Counted from the stretch's first letter, positions 45,459-53,818 are shown. The stretch: DNA of 64,000 nt from Mucilaginibacter geliditolerans (GCF_014200495.1 NZ_JACHBY010000003.1:434001-498000), one strand, 5' to 3'. Program-made: numbers and translations. Notes: generated by a model not told the origin, from the letters alone.

Positions 45459-45797
45459 TTACCCGCCTGCCTTTTTAGCCTTAAAACCATCCGTTTGCAA
45501 CAGTGTCAGCACCTTATCCCTGAAATCGCCCTGTATTAATATTTCGCCGTCCTTAACAGAACCGCCAACGCCACATTTTGATTTCAGTTTTTTGCCTATT
45601 ACTTCAAGTTCATCATCGGCACCAATAAACCCGCTTACACGGGTAACCAGTTTACTACCACCCTTACGGTCGAGGTAAATTTTAAGGTTTTGCTGCTGGG
45701 GCGGTAAGGTATCAACCGAATTATCGTCTTCCTGGTATTGAAAGCCCGGATCGGTGGAATATACTACCCCTGTAATGTTTTTATTTTTCTTTGACAT
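45459..45797 (-). CDS. SUI1/eIF1-like translation factor (YciH family)
   Basis: 112 residues from the ATG at 45797 ([19 protein letters not shown]). The five extra codons upstream (MDKRI) are unlikely to be used. The SUI1 core is [20 protein letters not shown] and the preceding [19 protein letters not shown]. It resembles bacterial YciH, which affects start-codon selection fidelity. It is a single gene. Confidence 0.9.
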   Translation of the reverse strand: MSKKNKNITGVVYSTDPGFQYQEDDNSVDTLPPQQQNLKIYLDRKGGSKLVTRVSGFIGADDELEVIGKKLKSKCGVGGSVKDGEILIQGDFRDKVLTLLQTDGFKAKKAGG

Positions 45798-45960
45798 GAT
45801 TCTTTTATCCACAAAGACGCGATGTTTTGCGCCTATCCGCCATTAAAGAAAACAAAATTGCGCTCTCTAAGGGTTTGCAAGTTATGAAATTGATGAAAAC
45901 TTATAGAATATTTAATGTTAAGAAGTTGTTAAAATGCAAAAATTGATAAAATGCATAGTA

Positions 45961-45991
45961 CCGGGACACAAAGTGTTGTGTCTCTACGAGT
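45961..45991. repeat. Short palindromic repeat, copy 2
   Basis: GGGACACAA / TTGTGTCTC (45964-45985) with a 4-base loop and TACGA after it. It is almost the same as 1443-1470. Confidence 0.7.
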
Positions 45992-46874
45992 TTCTGAAAG
46001 ATTTGCCGGCTATTATTCTTAATGATGAGGGCACTATATTTATATCAACAATAGCCGGTGCTATGCGCGGCTCGCCATCAAGGTGAAAGGGGCCTGGTTC
46101 ATTACGCTTTATAATGATGTGTTTTCCCCTAATGATCTCTACATATTTTGATCTGTCAGCAGTTTTGGTGAACATGCGGATACCCATTCCCACAAAACGC
46201 CATAGCGGGAAAGGCTTAATGATACAAACATCAAGCAAACCATCCTGCACCGATGCATGGGGCGACACATGGGCGTTATTACCGTATTGCGATGAATTGG
46301 CAAAGCTGAGCATAAAAGCTTCACGCTCATAAACCACACCATCAATATCTATATGATAAGTATGCGCTTTATAATTATTGATCTCGCGGAAAGATGATTT
46401 AATATAGGTGCTGAAACCACGGGTTTTCTGGTGTGAAAACACTTCGCTTATATGTGCATCAAAGCCCATACCTGCCATATTAAAGAACCATTCGCCATTG
46501 GCTGTGGCGGCGTCAATGGCTTCAACGTGCCATACATTAAGGTTTTGAATGGCTTTTTCCGTATCCATCGGTATACCTAAAAATCGTGAAAGGCCATTGC
46601 CCGAACCAAAAGGGATAATGCCAAAAACGGTATTACTACCCACTAATGCCGATGCTATTTCGTTTACAGTGCCATCGCCGCCAACGGCAACAATCAAATC
46701 GTGGCTTGCAATAGCCTCTTTTGCAATTACATGTGCGTGTGCTACGCCATCACTATAAACAATACTGTATTCAAAAACACTTTTGTCAAGGTTTTTGTCT
46801 ATCATATCCGGCACACCGTCTTTCTTCTTCCCTCCCGATACCGGGTTTATAATAAATAAAGCTTTCCTTTTCAA
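45984..46874 (-). CDS. Diacylglycerol/lipid kinase (YegS/DagK family)
   Basis: 296 residues. GGDGTVNE (65-72) is the kinase nucleotide-binding motif, with GSGNGLSR (90-97) and the acidic VYEREAFMLSFAN following. It probably phosphorylates a diacylglycerol-like lipid at the membrane. The start codon is TTG at 46874; the nearest ATG upstream is followed at once by a stop. A TACTTTTG box lies 21 bases upstream. It is divergent from metK. Confidence 0.85.
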   Translation of the reverse strand: MKRKALFIINPVSGGKKKDGVPDMIDKNLDKSVFEYSIVYSDGVAHAHVIAKEAIASHDLIVAVGGDGTVNEIASALVGSNTVFGIIPFGSGNGLSRFLGIPMDTEKAIQNLNVWHVEAIDAATANGEWFFNMAGMGFDAHISEVFSHQKTRGFSTYIKSSFREINNYKAHTYHIDIDGVVYEREAFMLSFANSSQYGNNAHVSPHASVQDGLLDVCIIKPFPLWRFVGMGIRMFTKTADRSKYVEIIRGKHIIIKRNEPGPFHLDGEPRIAPAIVDINIVPSSLRIIAGKSFRNS

Positions 46875-46895
46875 CTACATGTAATTTCAGTGTGG

Positions 46896-46903
46896 CAAAA
46901 GTA
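46896..46903 (-). promoter_or_regulatory. Lipid kinase promoter -7 box
   Basis: TACTTTTG on the minus strand, an exact TAnnTTTG match, about 21 bases before the TTG start. Confidence 0.5.
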
Positions 46904-46933
46904 AATGTATTTTCGGCTTTGTAAAAATTGTTT

Positions 46934-46941
46934 TATTTTTG
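46934..46941 (+). promoter_or_regulatory. metK promoter -7 box
   Basis: TATTTTTG is an exact TAnnTTTG match. It ends ten bases before the riboswitch aptamer, so transcription would begin right at its 5' end. Confidence 0.55.
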
Positions 46942-46950
46942 CAGTCCAAC

Positions 46951-47040
46951 AGTGGACTGATTTAATTGTCCCGATTGATTCTGATAGTCATCAAAACAAG
47001 TCGGGGCCGGATTGCAACCACGTAAAAAAGTGCTAAAACC
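46951..47040 (+). promoter_or_regulatory. SAM-II-like riboswitch (long-loop variant) of metK
   Basis: Conserved SAM-II core elements occur in order: GTGGACTGATTTAA (46952 onward), GATTGCAACCAC (47010 onward), then GTAAAAAAGTGCTAAAACC to 47040. GTGG (46952-46955) can pair with CCAC (47018-47021) as the P1 stem. Between TTTAA and ATTGCA sits an extra hairpin: CCCGA/TCGGG (46970-47005) with a TTGAT/ATCAA hairpin inside. This is not in the short alphaproteobacterial form but fits the long-loop class described in Bacteroidota. SAM binding would lower metK expression. A downstream GGTTTA (47065-47070) could compete for the TAAAACC end. Confidence 0.75.
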
Positions 47041-47115
47041 ATGCTTCTTTTTACAAAACGATCCGGTTTATTTCCTTTCATTTGTTTTTAATTTTTGTAA
47101 AATCATTTTAAAAAT

Positions 47116-48366
47116 ATGCCATATTTATTCACTTCAGAATCTGTGTCAGAGGGACATCCAGATAAAGTTGCCGACCAGATATCAGATGCGCTGATTGATC
47201 AGTTCCTAGCATTCGACCCGGAATCAAAGGTCGCCTGCGAAACTTTAGTTACCACCGGCCAGGTTTTTTTGGCGGGTGAAGTAAAATCAAAAGCTTATTT
47301 AGATGTACAAAAAATTGCCCGCGAGGTAATCAATAAAATAGGTTATACCAAAGGCGAATATATGTTTGATGGCAGTTCATGCAGCGTATTATCGGCCATA
47401 CACGAGCAATCACCAGATATTAACCAGGGTGTTGACCGCCAGGCAAAAGAAGAGCAAGGTGCCGGCGACCAGGGTATGATGTTTGGCTATGCCACTATTG
47501 AAACTGATAACTATATGCCATTGGCATTGGATATTGCCCACGCCTTATTAATTGAGCTTGCTGCTATCCGCCGTGAGAATACGGAGATCAAGTACCTGCG
47601 CCCGGATGCAAAATCACAAGTTACACTGGAGTATGATGATAACAACAAGCCTACCCGCATTGATGCCATCGTAATATCAACCCAGCACGATGATTTTGAT
47701 GAGGAAAAAGCAATGCTTGCCAAGATCAGCAGCGACATCATCAGCATACTTATACCGCGTGTAAAAGCTAAATACCCTAAATACGCGCACTTTTTTAACA
47801 ACGATATTAAATACCACATTAACCCAACCGGTAAATTTGTTATCGGCGGCCCACATGGCGATACCGGCTTAACCGGCCGTAAAATTATTGTGGATACCTA
47901 TGGTGGTAAAGGTGCTCACGGTGGTGGCGCTTTCTCGGGCAAAGACCCATCAAAGGTTGACCGCTCTGCTGCTTACGCTACACGCCACATTGCTAAAAAC
48001 CTGGTAGCTGCCGGTGTTTGCGATGAGGTATTGGTACAGGTATCATACGCTATTGGTGTTGCACAGCCAATGGGTATTTACGTAAACACTTACGGTACAG
48101 GTAAAGTTGGTTTAAATGATGGCGAAATAGCTAAGAAAGTTGAAGCCATTTTTAACATGACGCCTTATGCTATTGAAACCCGCTTTAAATTACGTAACCC
48201 AATATACAGCGAAACTGCTGCTTATGGTCACTTCGGTAAGCCAAGTCAGGTTGTAACCAAAACTTTTACCGGGCATGACGGCCACACCATTACCAAAGAA
48301 GTAGAACTGTTTACCTGGGAAAAACTGGATTACGTTGACAAGGTGAAAGCGGCTTTCGGGTTGTAG
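47116..48366 (+). CDS. metK: S-adenosylmethionine synthetase
   Basis: 416 residues. It joins methionine and ATP to make SAM. Motifs are [18 protein letters not shown] at the start, [13 protein letters not shown], and [20 protein letters not shown], the phosphate-binding loop. The SAM-II-like riboswitch in the leader gives feedback control by the product. It is divergent from the lipid kinase gene and followed by a terminator. Confidence 0.97.
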   Translation: MPYLFTSESVSEGHPDKVADQISDALIDQFLAFDPESKVACETLVTTGQVFLAGEVKSKAYLDVQKIAREVINKIGYTKGEYMFDGSSCSVLSAIHEQSPDINQGVDRQAKEEQGAGDQGMMFGYATIETDNYMPLALDIAHALLIELAAIRRENTEIKYLRPDAKSQVTLEYDDNNKPTRIDAIVISTQHDDFDEEKAMLAKISSDIISILIPRVKAKYPKYAHFFNNDIKYHINPTGKFVIGGPHGDTGLTGRKIIVDTYGGKGAHGGGAFSGKDPSKVDRSAAYATRHIAKNLVAAGVCDEVLVQVSYAIGVAQPMGIYVNTYGTGKVGLNDGEIAKKVEAIFNMTPYAIETRFKLRNPIYSETAAYGHFGKPSQVVTKTFTGHDGHTITKEVELFTWEKLDYVDKVKAAFGL

Positions 48367-48371
48367 CCTCG

Positions 48372-48406
48372 AGCCCCCTCTAAATCTCCCCCTGAAGGGT
48401 GAGACT
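48372..48406 (+). repeat. CTCCCCCTGAAGGG repeat, half copy
   Basis: GAGCCCCCTCTAAATCTCCC followed by CCTGAAGGGTGAGAC. It shares the CTCCCCCT-GAAGGG core with the nuoK-nuoL gap repeat (30236-30326). Confidence 0.55.
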
Positions 48407-48413
48407 TAATATA

Positions 48414-48449
48414 AAATAGCGATGGATTTGAGATCCATCGCTATTTTTG
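48414..48449 (+). terminator. Rho-independent terminator of metK
   Basis: A 14-bp perfect stem, AAATAGCGATGGAT (48414-48427) with its complement (48433-48446), a five-base loop and a T-rich end. Confidence 0.88.
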
Positions 48450-48464
48450 TTTAAAGCAGATTAT

Positions 48465-48472
48465 TACCTTTG
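48465..48472 (+). promoter_or_regulatory. NUDIX gene promoter -7 box
   Basis: TACCTTTG, an exact TAnnTTTG match, ending five bases before the ATG at 48478. The message is predicted to be leaderless or nearly so. Confidence 0.5.
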
Positions 48473-48477
48473 CCACC

Positions 48478-49041
48478 ATGCATCACACCGAAGAAAATCC
48501 CTGGACCATTACTTCAGAAAAACCTATTTACAATAACCCGTGGATCAGTTTAACTGAATACCAGGTAATCACCCCATCTGGCACTCCTGGTATTTATGGC
48601 AAGGTGCATTTTAAGAACCTGGCCATTGGTATTGTTACTTTGGATGAGGATATGAACACCTACCTGGTAGGGCAATACCGTTTCCCGCTGGACCAATATA
48701 GCTGGGAAATAACTGAAGGCGGTGGCTTGCTGGGGATAGACCCGATAGAATCAGCCAAACGTGAGCTGCTGGAAGAAACCGGATTAAAAGCCAGCGAATG
48801 GATGGAGATACAGCGCCTGCATCTCTCAAACTCGGTGACTGATGAGCTAAGCATCCTTTACCTGGCCCGCGGCCTTGAACAATTTGAGGCCGAGCCTGAA
48901 GATACCGAGCAACTCATTGTAAAAAAAGTACCTTTTGAGGAAGCATACCAAATGGTTTGTGAAGGCAAAATAACCGATTCAATGTCGGTAGCGGGCATAT
49001 TAAAGGTTAAATTGCTGCTGCTTGAAAATAAACTGGGGTAA
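48478..49041 (+). CDS. NUDIX hydrolase (ADP-ribose pyrophosphatase type)
   Basis: 187 residues. The Nudix box catalytic part RELLEETGL (95-103) is intact. The first Glu of the consensus GX5EX7REUXEEXGU appears as Ile by my alignment, with the core ending GGGLLGIDPIESAK. The context VGQYRFPLDQYSWEITEGG matches ADP-ribose pyrophosphatase homologues. It most likely cleaves ADP-ribose or a related nucleoside diphosphate sugar. The gene starts almost at its promoter box. Confidence 0.85.
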   Translation: MHHTEENPWTITSEKPIYNNPWISLTEYQVITPSGTPGIYGKVHFKNLAIGIVTLDEDMNTYLVGQYRFPLDQYSWEITEGGGLLGIDPIESAKRELLEETGLKASEWMEIQRLHLSNSVTDELSILYLARGLEQFEAEPEDTEQLIVKKVPFEEAYQMVCEGKITDSMSVAGILKVKLLLLENKLG

Positions 49042-49051
49042 TATCCTTGAT

Positions 49052-49083
49052 GTCATTTCGAACGAGGTACGAGGAGAAATCTT
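49052..49083. repeat. GTCATTTCGAACGAGGTACG repeat
   Basis: GTCATTTCGAACGAGGTACG followed by AGGAGAAATC, a repeat of the TCATT-GGAATC class, directly left of the nested element at 49109. Confidence 0.45.
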
Positions 49084-49108
49084 TTTCGACTTGCAATGTT
49101 CGCGACAA

Positions 49109-49234
49109 TAGCGCAAGTCTTGTGTGCAGGCAATTAGCGCGGATGACTTGTGCCTGCAAATAAAGCACAAGTCATCAACCCACAACCAAGCCCACAAGAC
49201 TTGCGCTAAATATGGGGCCACAAGACTTGCACTA
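49109..49234. repeat. Nested inverted-repeat element, copy c
   Basis: Outer arms TAGCGCAAGTCTTGTG (49109-49124) and its exact complement (49193-49208). Inner arms GATGACTTGTG (49142-49152) and CACAAGTCATC (49166-49176). A third partial outer arm (CACAAGACTTGCACTA, 49219-49234) follows. Arms and order match copies a and b, 40 kb away, while the spacers differ. Confidence 0.85.
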
Positions 49235-49286
49235 AAAATGAATAAGCATTATTGAAATATTTTATAATTTAGCCCTGCTAAATACA

Positions 49287-50051
49287 ATGAGAAAGTTCCT
49301 CGGCTATATTTTAACACCCATTGTTACAGTGGTATTTTTCCTTGCACTGTGCATTTTCCATCCTATACAATGGCTTTGCTATAAATTTGGGGGTTATAGC
49401 GCCCATAAAAAATCTGTCGACCTGCTAAACTTTTGCTTAATGAGCAGCTTATACCTGGCAGGTGATACCGTAAAGTTTACCAATACACAGGAGCTGCCGG
49501 TAGGCCGTCCGATAATTTTTATAGCCAATCACCAAAGCATGTTTGATATACCGCCGCTTATCTGGTATCTGCGGAAATATCATGCAAAATTTATTTCGAA
49601 GATTGAACTAACCCGGGGCATCCCATCCATATCATTCAACCTTAAATATGGTGGCGCAGCTAATATCGATCGTAAGGATTCACGCCAATCTATATCTGAA
49701 ATAGTTAAGCTGGCTACGCGCATGAAAGAAAATAAATGGTCGACCGTGATATTTCCGGAGGGCACACGCTCAAAGGATGGTAATGTAAAACCATTTCGCG
49801 CGGCGGGTATAGCAACCATCCTAAAAAAATGCCCTGAGGCATTGTTGGTTCCGATTGTTATAAACAACTCCTGGAAAATAGTAAAATTTGGCATTTTCCC
49901 TATAAATACCTTTATCAAAACCACTGTTGATGTACTCCCACCCATTGAACCCGGCAAAACTCCTGCCGAGGAATTGGTATTAAATGTAGAGAACAAAATA
50001 AGGGAAGCGCTTGGGCAATCGCCTGCCGTGCCGATGGTGGTAAAAGCGTAA
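49287..50051 (+). CDS. plsC: 1-acyl-sn-glycerol-3-phosphate acyltransferase
   Basis: 254 residues with an N-terminal membrane helix (about 8-25). NHQSMFD carries the H(x)4D catalytic motif (His82, Asp87). FPEGTRSKDGNVKPFRAAG is the acyl-acceptor motif III. It makes phosphatidic acid from lysophosphatidic acid. The 235-bp region upstream is filled by repeats. A repeat follows downstream. Confidence 0.9.
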   Translation: MRKFLGYILTPIVTVVFFLALCIFHPIQWLCYKFGGYSAHKKSVDLLNFCLMSSLYLAGDTVKFTNTQELPVGRPIIFIANHQSMFDIPPLIWYLRKYHAKFISKIELTRGIPSISFNLKYGGAANIDRKDSRQSISEIVKLATRMKENKWSTVIFPEGTRSKDGNVKPFRAAGIATILKKCPEALLVPIVINNSWKIVKFGIFPINTFIKTTVDVLPPIEPGKTPAEELVLNVENKIREALGQSPAVPMVVKA

Positions 50052-50082
50052 AGTCGTTATTTTTATACAGCCTTTCAAAAAA

Positions 50083-50174
50083 ACATGTCATTGCGAGGAG
50101 GAACGACGAAGCAACCTCGTCGCATGCATATTGAACGCGACGAGGTTGCCATGCTATCGCTCGCAATGACATGT
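50083..50174. repeat. Double-stem repeat (CATTGCGAGG family)
   Basis: Outer arms ACATGTCATTGCGAG (50083-50097) and its complement (50160-50174). Inner arms GCAACCTCGTCGC (50111-50123) and GCGACGAGGTTGC (50137-50149), 13 bp. The inner stem differs from the other family members. Confidence 0.8.
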
Positions 50175-50199
50175 CCATAATTGCCTAGTTACTAAATAA

Positions 50200-50946
50200 T
50201 TAAATATTCTTCCCGTCAATTATCTTGAAGAATGGGTCGCGGTAGGTATCGCCTACGGGGATGATCTTGTCACCTATCCATATACGGCTGCGCTCGATGC
50301 TGTCGATCTTATTGAGCGATACAATGTATGATTTATGTACACGGATAAAATGCCTTTCGGGCAGGGCATCTTCCATCTTTTTCATGTTTTGCAGGGTGAT
50401 GATGCGCTCAGCAGGGGTAAATATGGAGATATAATCTTTCAGTCCCTCGATAAACAAAATATCGCGCAGGTACACCTTTTGTATTTTATGTTCGCTTTTT
50501 ATGAAGATAAAATCGCTTAAAAAGTCGTTCTGTGGTTGCTGTTGCTGCTGTACAGGCTCGGGTATAGCTATTAATTTAGCCGACGGCTGTATAATAGCCT
50601 GGGCTTTTTGTACCGATTTGAAAAAACGATCAAACGCGATGGGCTTAAGCAGGTAGTCGACCACATCCAGTTCATAGCCTTCCAATGCATATTCAGGGTA
50701 GGCCGTGGTAAGGATAACCTTGGCTTTGCCGTTTGCTATTTTCAGGAACTGGATACCGGTAAGCTCCGGCATTTGTACATCAAGAAATACCAGGTCGACA
50801 TCACCTTGCTGCACCAGCGTTAAAGCCTCAATTGGATTGGTGGTTGATTTAACCAGTTGCAGGAACGGAACTTTGGAAATATAATCTTCCACTATATGCA
50901 GCGCTAAAGGTTCATCGTCAACAACAAGGCATCTGATCATGGGCAT
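50200..50946 (-). CDS. LytTR-type response regulator
   Basis: 248 residues. The receiver domain has the acidic pair VVDDEP (Asp10, Asp11) and the phosphoacceptor Asp56 in LVFLDVQMP, with the conserved Lys in DYLLKPI. A LytTR DNA-binding domain follows from about residue 145 (FIKSEHKIQKVYLRDILFIE, FIRVHKSYIVSLNKIDSIER). It pairs with the histidine kinase upstream on the same strand. A direct-repeat operator candidate lies in the divergent region (52584-52613). Confidence 0.93.
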   Translation of the reverse strand: MPMIRCLVVDDEPLALHIVEDYISKVPFLQLVKSTTNPIEALTLVQQGDVDLVFLDVQMPELTGIQFLKIANGKAKVILTTAYPEYALEGYELDVVDYLLKPIAFDRFFKSVQKAQAIIQPSAKLIAIPEPVQQQQQPQNDFLSDFIFIKSEHKIQKVYLRDILFIEGLKDYISIFTPAERIITLQNMKKMEDALPERHFIRVHKSYIVSLNKIDSIERSRIWIGDKIIPVGDTYRDPFFKIIDGKNI

Positions 50947-51063
50947 AAAACTAATGATTATTCAGGATGTAGTACCGGAAAATTTAAAAAGTGAGGTTTT
51001 TTTAACAATTCAGCTGTTTTTTTGAATCATCATCAATAAGAAGACAGTCAATACAATACATCA

Positions 51064-51318
51064 TTAATTGCCTTTTAATATAATAGTTCCTAAATATGAT
51101 GTAAAAACATTGTGCTCAACAATTTGATTCTTATCATCCATAATGGTGGGTGATAAATTAGTCCGCAGGCCCCAATAACCTGTATTTGTACTACTACTAA
51201 TCATATTGTGGCTGTCTTTAAATGAATGCGAGGACGAAGAATGAACATTATTTTTAAAAAAAGGAGCGATCACAGCGCATACGGCCATAAACAACACATA
51301 ATTAATAATGTATTTCAT
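51064..51318 (-). CDS. Small exported or anchored protein between regulator and kinase
   Basis: 84 residues. The N-terminus MKYIINYVLFMAVCAVIAPF is a signal anchor or signal peptide. The mature part is Ser/Asn-rich (HSSSSHSFKDSHNM) and polar, ending YLGTIILKGN. No family is recognised. It lies between the response regulator and the kinase and is read in the same direction, with gaps of about 110 bases on both sides. A role as signal, ligand or accessory of the system is possible but is inference. Confidence 0.5.
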   Translation of the reverse strand: MKYIINYVLFMAVCAVIAPFFKNNVHSSSSHSFKDSHNMISSSTNTGYWGLRTNLSPTIMDDKNQIVEHNVFTSYLGTIILKGN

Positions 51319-51427
51319 AATCCAGCAGTTTTATAGCCATTACGCAAGCAAAGGCCAAAACATTACAGTTGTATAAAATAATTTATCAAATTATTTTATA
51401 CATGCATGAAATTGAAAAATCACCTGC

Positions 51428-52450
51428 TTATAAAACCAATGACAATTCGCTGGTGTAGGTTTGCTCTTCATTATTAATGGTTAAACTGTATTTTCCGGGG
51501 TAGAGCAGATCGAGGCGGCGTTTAACATTGTTTAAGCCTATTCCACCCATCAAGTCGCGGTTATTGTTGTGCTTTTTATTCTGAATGTAAAAGTGGAGAT
51601 GATCTTCATTCACATCTATTAATAAATGGATGGGTGATAAAGGATCGTTAACAACGCCATGTTTAAAGGCATTTTCAATAAAAGCTATCAGTAACAGCGG
51701 CACTATCTGTTGCCCGTCAACCTGGCCGGTTACCTTAAAATCGATATATGATTTTTTACCAAAACGTATTTTTTGAAGATCGATATAATTTTGCAGGTAT
51801 TGCAGCTCCTTGGTCAGCAAAACCTTATTATCATTACACTCATACAGCATGTAACGCATAATCTCTGATAACTTAAGTATAGCCTCGGGCGTAGTTTCAG
51901 AACGCTGGTAGGCAAGCGAGTATATACTGTTTAACGAGTTGAAAAGAAAATGCGGGTTTATCTGCGATTTCAGGAAGGAAAGTTCGGCGCTGAGTCGCTG
52001 ATTCTCCAGATCGCGCTGTACGCGTTCGTTCACGAACCAGTCGGTAGTAATTTTTAGTACTATGCTCAGGAAAAGGAATATAAGGCTGGTAAAAACTGTC
52101 CCCACAAAGTACTGCCAAAAACCGATTATATGGCCTTTTTCATGCATCAATACGTACTGCTTAAAATAAAGCCCAACGCCGTACTTACCAAGGCCAAAAA
52201 TGATTATAGTAAGTACAATTAAAATACCGTAGCTACTATATCGTTTTTTATCCCAAAAATTGGGGATGAAAACAAGGTAGTTCAGGTAAAATATGCCAAT
52301 GTTAATTAACGGGTATAGTAAAAAAATGATTAAAAGCCCTTTTAGGCCCAGCCCGGTATCATCACTACCAAGGTACAGGAATAGCGAGATAAGGCATATC
52401 CAAAAAAACACATGCCAGAATATTTGCCAGCTTTTTTTCATTAAAGTCAA
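51428..52450 (-). CDS. LytS-type sensor histidine kinase
   Basis: 340 residues. Four membrane helices lie in the first 135 residues. A HisKA_7TM-type His_kinase domain then follows: SFLKSQINPHFLFNSLNSIY with the phospho-accepting His167, the N box IENAFKHGV and the G box GGIGLNNVKRRLDLLYPG. No periplasmic sensing domain is visible, so the signal is probably sensed in the membrane, as in systems that react to envelope damage. It pairs with the LytTR regulator. Confidence 0.92.
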   Translation of the reverse strand: MTLMKKSWQIFWHVFFWICLISLFLYLGSDDTGLGLKGLLIIFLLYPLINIGIFYLNYLVFIPNFWDKKRYSSYGILIVLTIIIFGLGKYGVGLYFKQYVLMHEKGHIIGFWQYFVGTVFTSLIFLFLSIVLKITTDWFVNERVQRDLENQRLSAELSFLKSQINPHFLFNSLNSIYSLAYQRSETTPEAILKLSEIMRYMLYECNDNKVLLTKELQYLQNYIDLQKIRFGKKSYIDFKVTGQVDGQQIVPLLLIAFIENAFKHGVVNDPLSPIHLLIDVNEDHLHFYIQNKKHNNNRDLMGGIGLNNVKRRLDLLYPGKYSLTINNEEQTYTSELSLVL

Positions 52451-52583
52451 TTACATTTTAATGGCAACGGAGCTATTATTGGTCCTGATTTTTTCATCAT
52501 ACCGCATAATAAAACATTATACCAAATGTAATATTTTGGCTGTGTTATCATACACAATTTATATATAGACATACATTTTACCG

Positions 52584-52613
52584 ATGAACGGGTAATTATT
52601 TGCGATCAACGGG
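52584..52613. promoter_or_regulatory. Candidate LytTR operator (direct repeats)
   Basis: CGATGAACGGGT (52582-52593) recurs as CGATCAACGGGT (52603-52614), 11 of 12 bases alike and exactly 21 bp apart. The central ATnAACGGG fits eight of nine positions of the reverse complement of the LytTR consensus [TA][AC][CA]GTTN[AG][TG]. Two such repeats two helical turns apart is the usual LytTR layout. It lies between the kinase and the peptide/ABC genes. Confidence 0.5.
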
Positions 52614-52718
52614 TTTGTCGGGCTAAATAAGGGTTCGTCTATGAATAAGGGAACTTGGTCTAAATGTTTTTAGGGGGTGAGATAATTAATATTCCTTTGT
52701 ATCATCAAATCACTCACA

Positions 52719-52925
52719 ATGAAAAAGCTGATAACAAACTCAAACCCTTTTGTTTTATTACTGGTACCAGTGCTGTTTGCCCTCATCATGGGCTTTAGCT
52801 ACCAGTTCCAACAAAAAAAGACTGGATTAGCATGTAATTCATGCCACCAGGCTACCTCATTGTTTTTTAAAAGCGTTAGTTTAATTAAAACAGTTTGCTC
52901 CATTAATAAGGAGAAAGTGTGGTAA
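52719..52925 (+). CDS. Small membrane peptide with CxxCH motif ahead of an ABC transporter
   Basis: 68 residues. One membrane helix (about 11-26, FVLLLVPVLFALIMGF) precedes GLACNSCHQ, a CxxCH heme-attachment or metal-binding motif, and a polar end. The last seven bases overlap the GTG start of the ABC ATPase, and AAGGAG (52908-52913) inside the ORF is the ribosome binding site of that gene. Coding is plausible but unproven. It could be a translated leader of the ABC operon. I do not recognise the family. Confidence 0.45.
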   Translation: MKKLITNSNPFVLLLVPVLFALIMGFSYQFQQKKTGLACNSCHQATSLFFKSVSLIKTVCSINKEKVW

Positions 52926-53818
52926 TAGATACAGCCGGGTTAACCTTTAACTTTGGCAACCAAACGGTTGTTAAATCACTATCCTTGCAAGTACCCGAAG
53001 GGAGCATATATGGTTTTTTAGGCCCAAATGGCGCCGGGAAAACCACAACAATAAAATTACTGCTGAACCTGCTGCAAGTGCAGCAAGGCAGTATAAACAT
53101 TTTTGGCAAAGAACTGAAAAGCAACCGCCTTGAAATACTCTCGCAAATTGGCTCGCTCATTGAGCAGCCCGCCATATACCTTCACCTTACCGGTAAGGAA
53201 AACCTGCTGAACAGGGCGTTATTGTTACAGATATCAGAAAAACGTGTTGATGACATGTTAAACCTGGTACATTTAACTGATGCTGCACACAAAAAAGCCG
53301 GGCAATATTCATTAGGGATGAAACAGCGCTTAGGCATAGCGCTGGCCTTGTTATCAGATCCTAAATTGCTTATTTTAGATGAACCCACCAATGGCCTCGA
53401 TCCAAACGGAATAATTGAGATACGCGAACTACTGATAAAATTGGTTAAAGAACACCAGAAAACGGTTTTTATATCGAGCCATCTATTGGCCGAGATCGAG
53501 CGCATGGCTACACACGTAGGCATCATTAATCATGGCGAGTTACTCTTCCAGGGAAGTATTAAGGAACTGGAAAGCATGAACAAGCCATTGGTACAAATTG
53601 AAACGGACAACATTGCCGATGCCGCTAATTATTTGAGCCGGAATAATGTTACCGTTAGCGATGTTACTGAGCAACATATCTACGTGCCTTATACCTCTAA
53701 ACAGCAAATGGGCGAAATAAATGCCTTACTTAACCAAATGGGCTATGTTGTGTACAGCATTAACAAACAACAACAGGACCTGGAGAAACTATTTTTAGCC
53801 ATTACCCAAACCGCCTAA
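52919..53818 (+). CDS. ABC transporter ATPase (lantibiotic-protection/BcrA type)
   Basis: 299 residues. Walker A GPNGAGKTT, signature YSLGMKQRLGIA and Walker B LLILDEPTNGLDP are intact, with the switch His in FISSHLL. It uses a GTG start at 52919 with a good AAGGAG five bases ahead. The ATPase fits the bacitracin/lantibiotic export group and forms a pair with the permease six bases downstream. Location opposite a LytS/LytTR pair suggests drug- or peptide-triggered expression. Confidence 0.9.
   Translation: MVIDTAGLTFNFGNQTVVKSLSLQVPEGSIYGFLGPNGAGKTTTIKLLLNLLQVQQGSINIFGKELKSNRLEILSQIGSLIEQPAIYLHLTGKENLLNRALLLQISEKRVDDMLNLVHLTDAAHKKAGQYSLGMKQRLGIALALLSDPKLLILDEPTNGLDPNGIIEIRELLIKLVKEHQKTVFISSHLLAEIERMATHVGIINHGELLFQGSIKELESMNKPLVQIETDNIADAANYLSRNNVTVSDVTEQHIYVPYTSKQQMGEINALLNQMGYVVYSINKQQQDLEKLFLAITQTA

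Noticed and set aside
53182..53526. A 114-codon minus-strand frame inside the ABC ATPase
   Set aside because: It is antisense to conserved ABC motifs, which fully explain the sequence.
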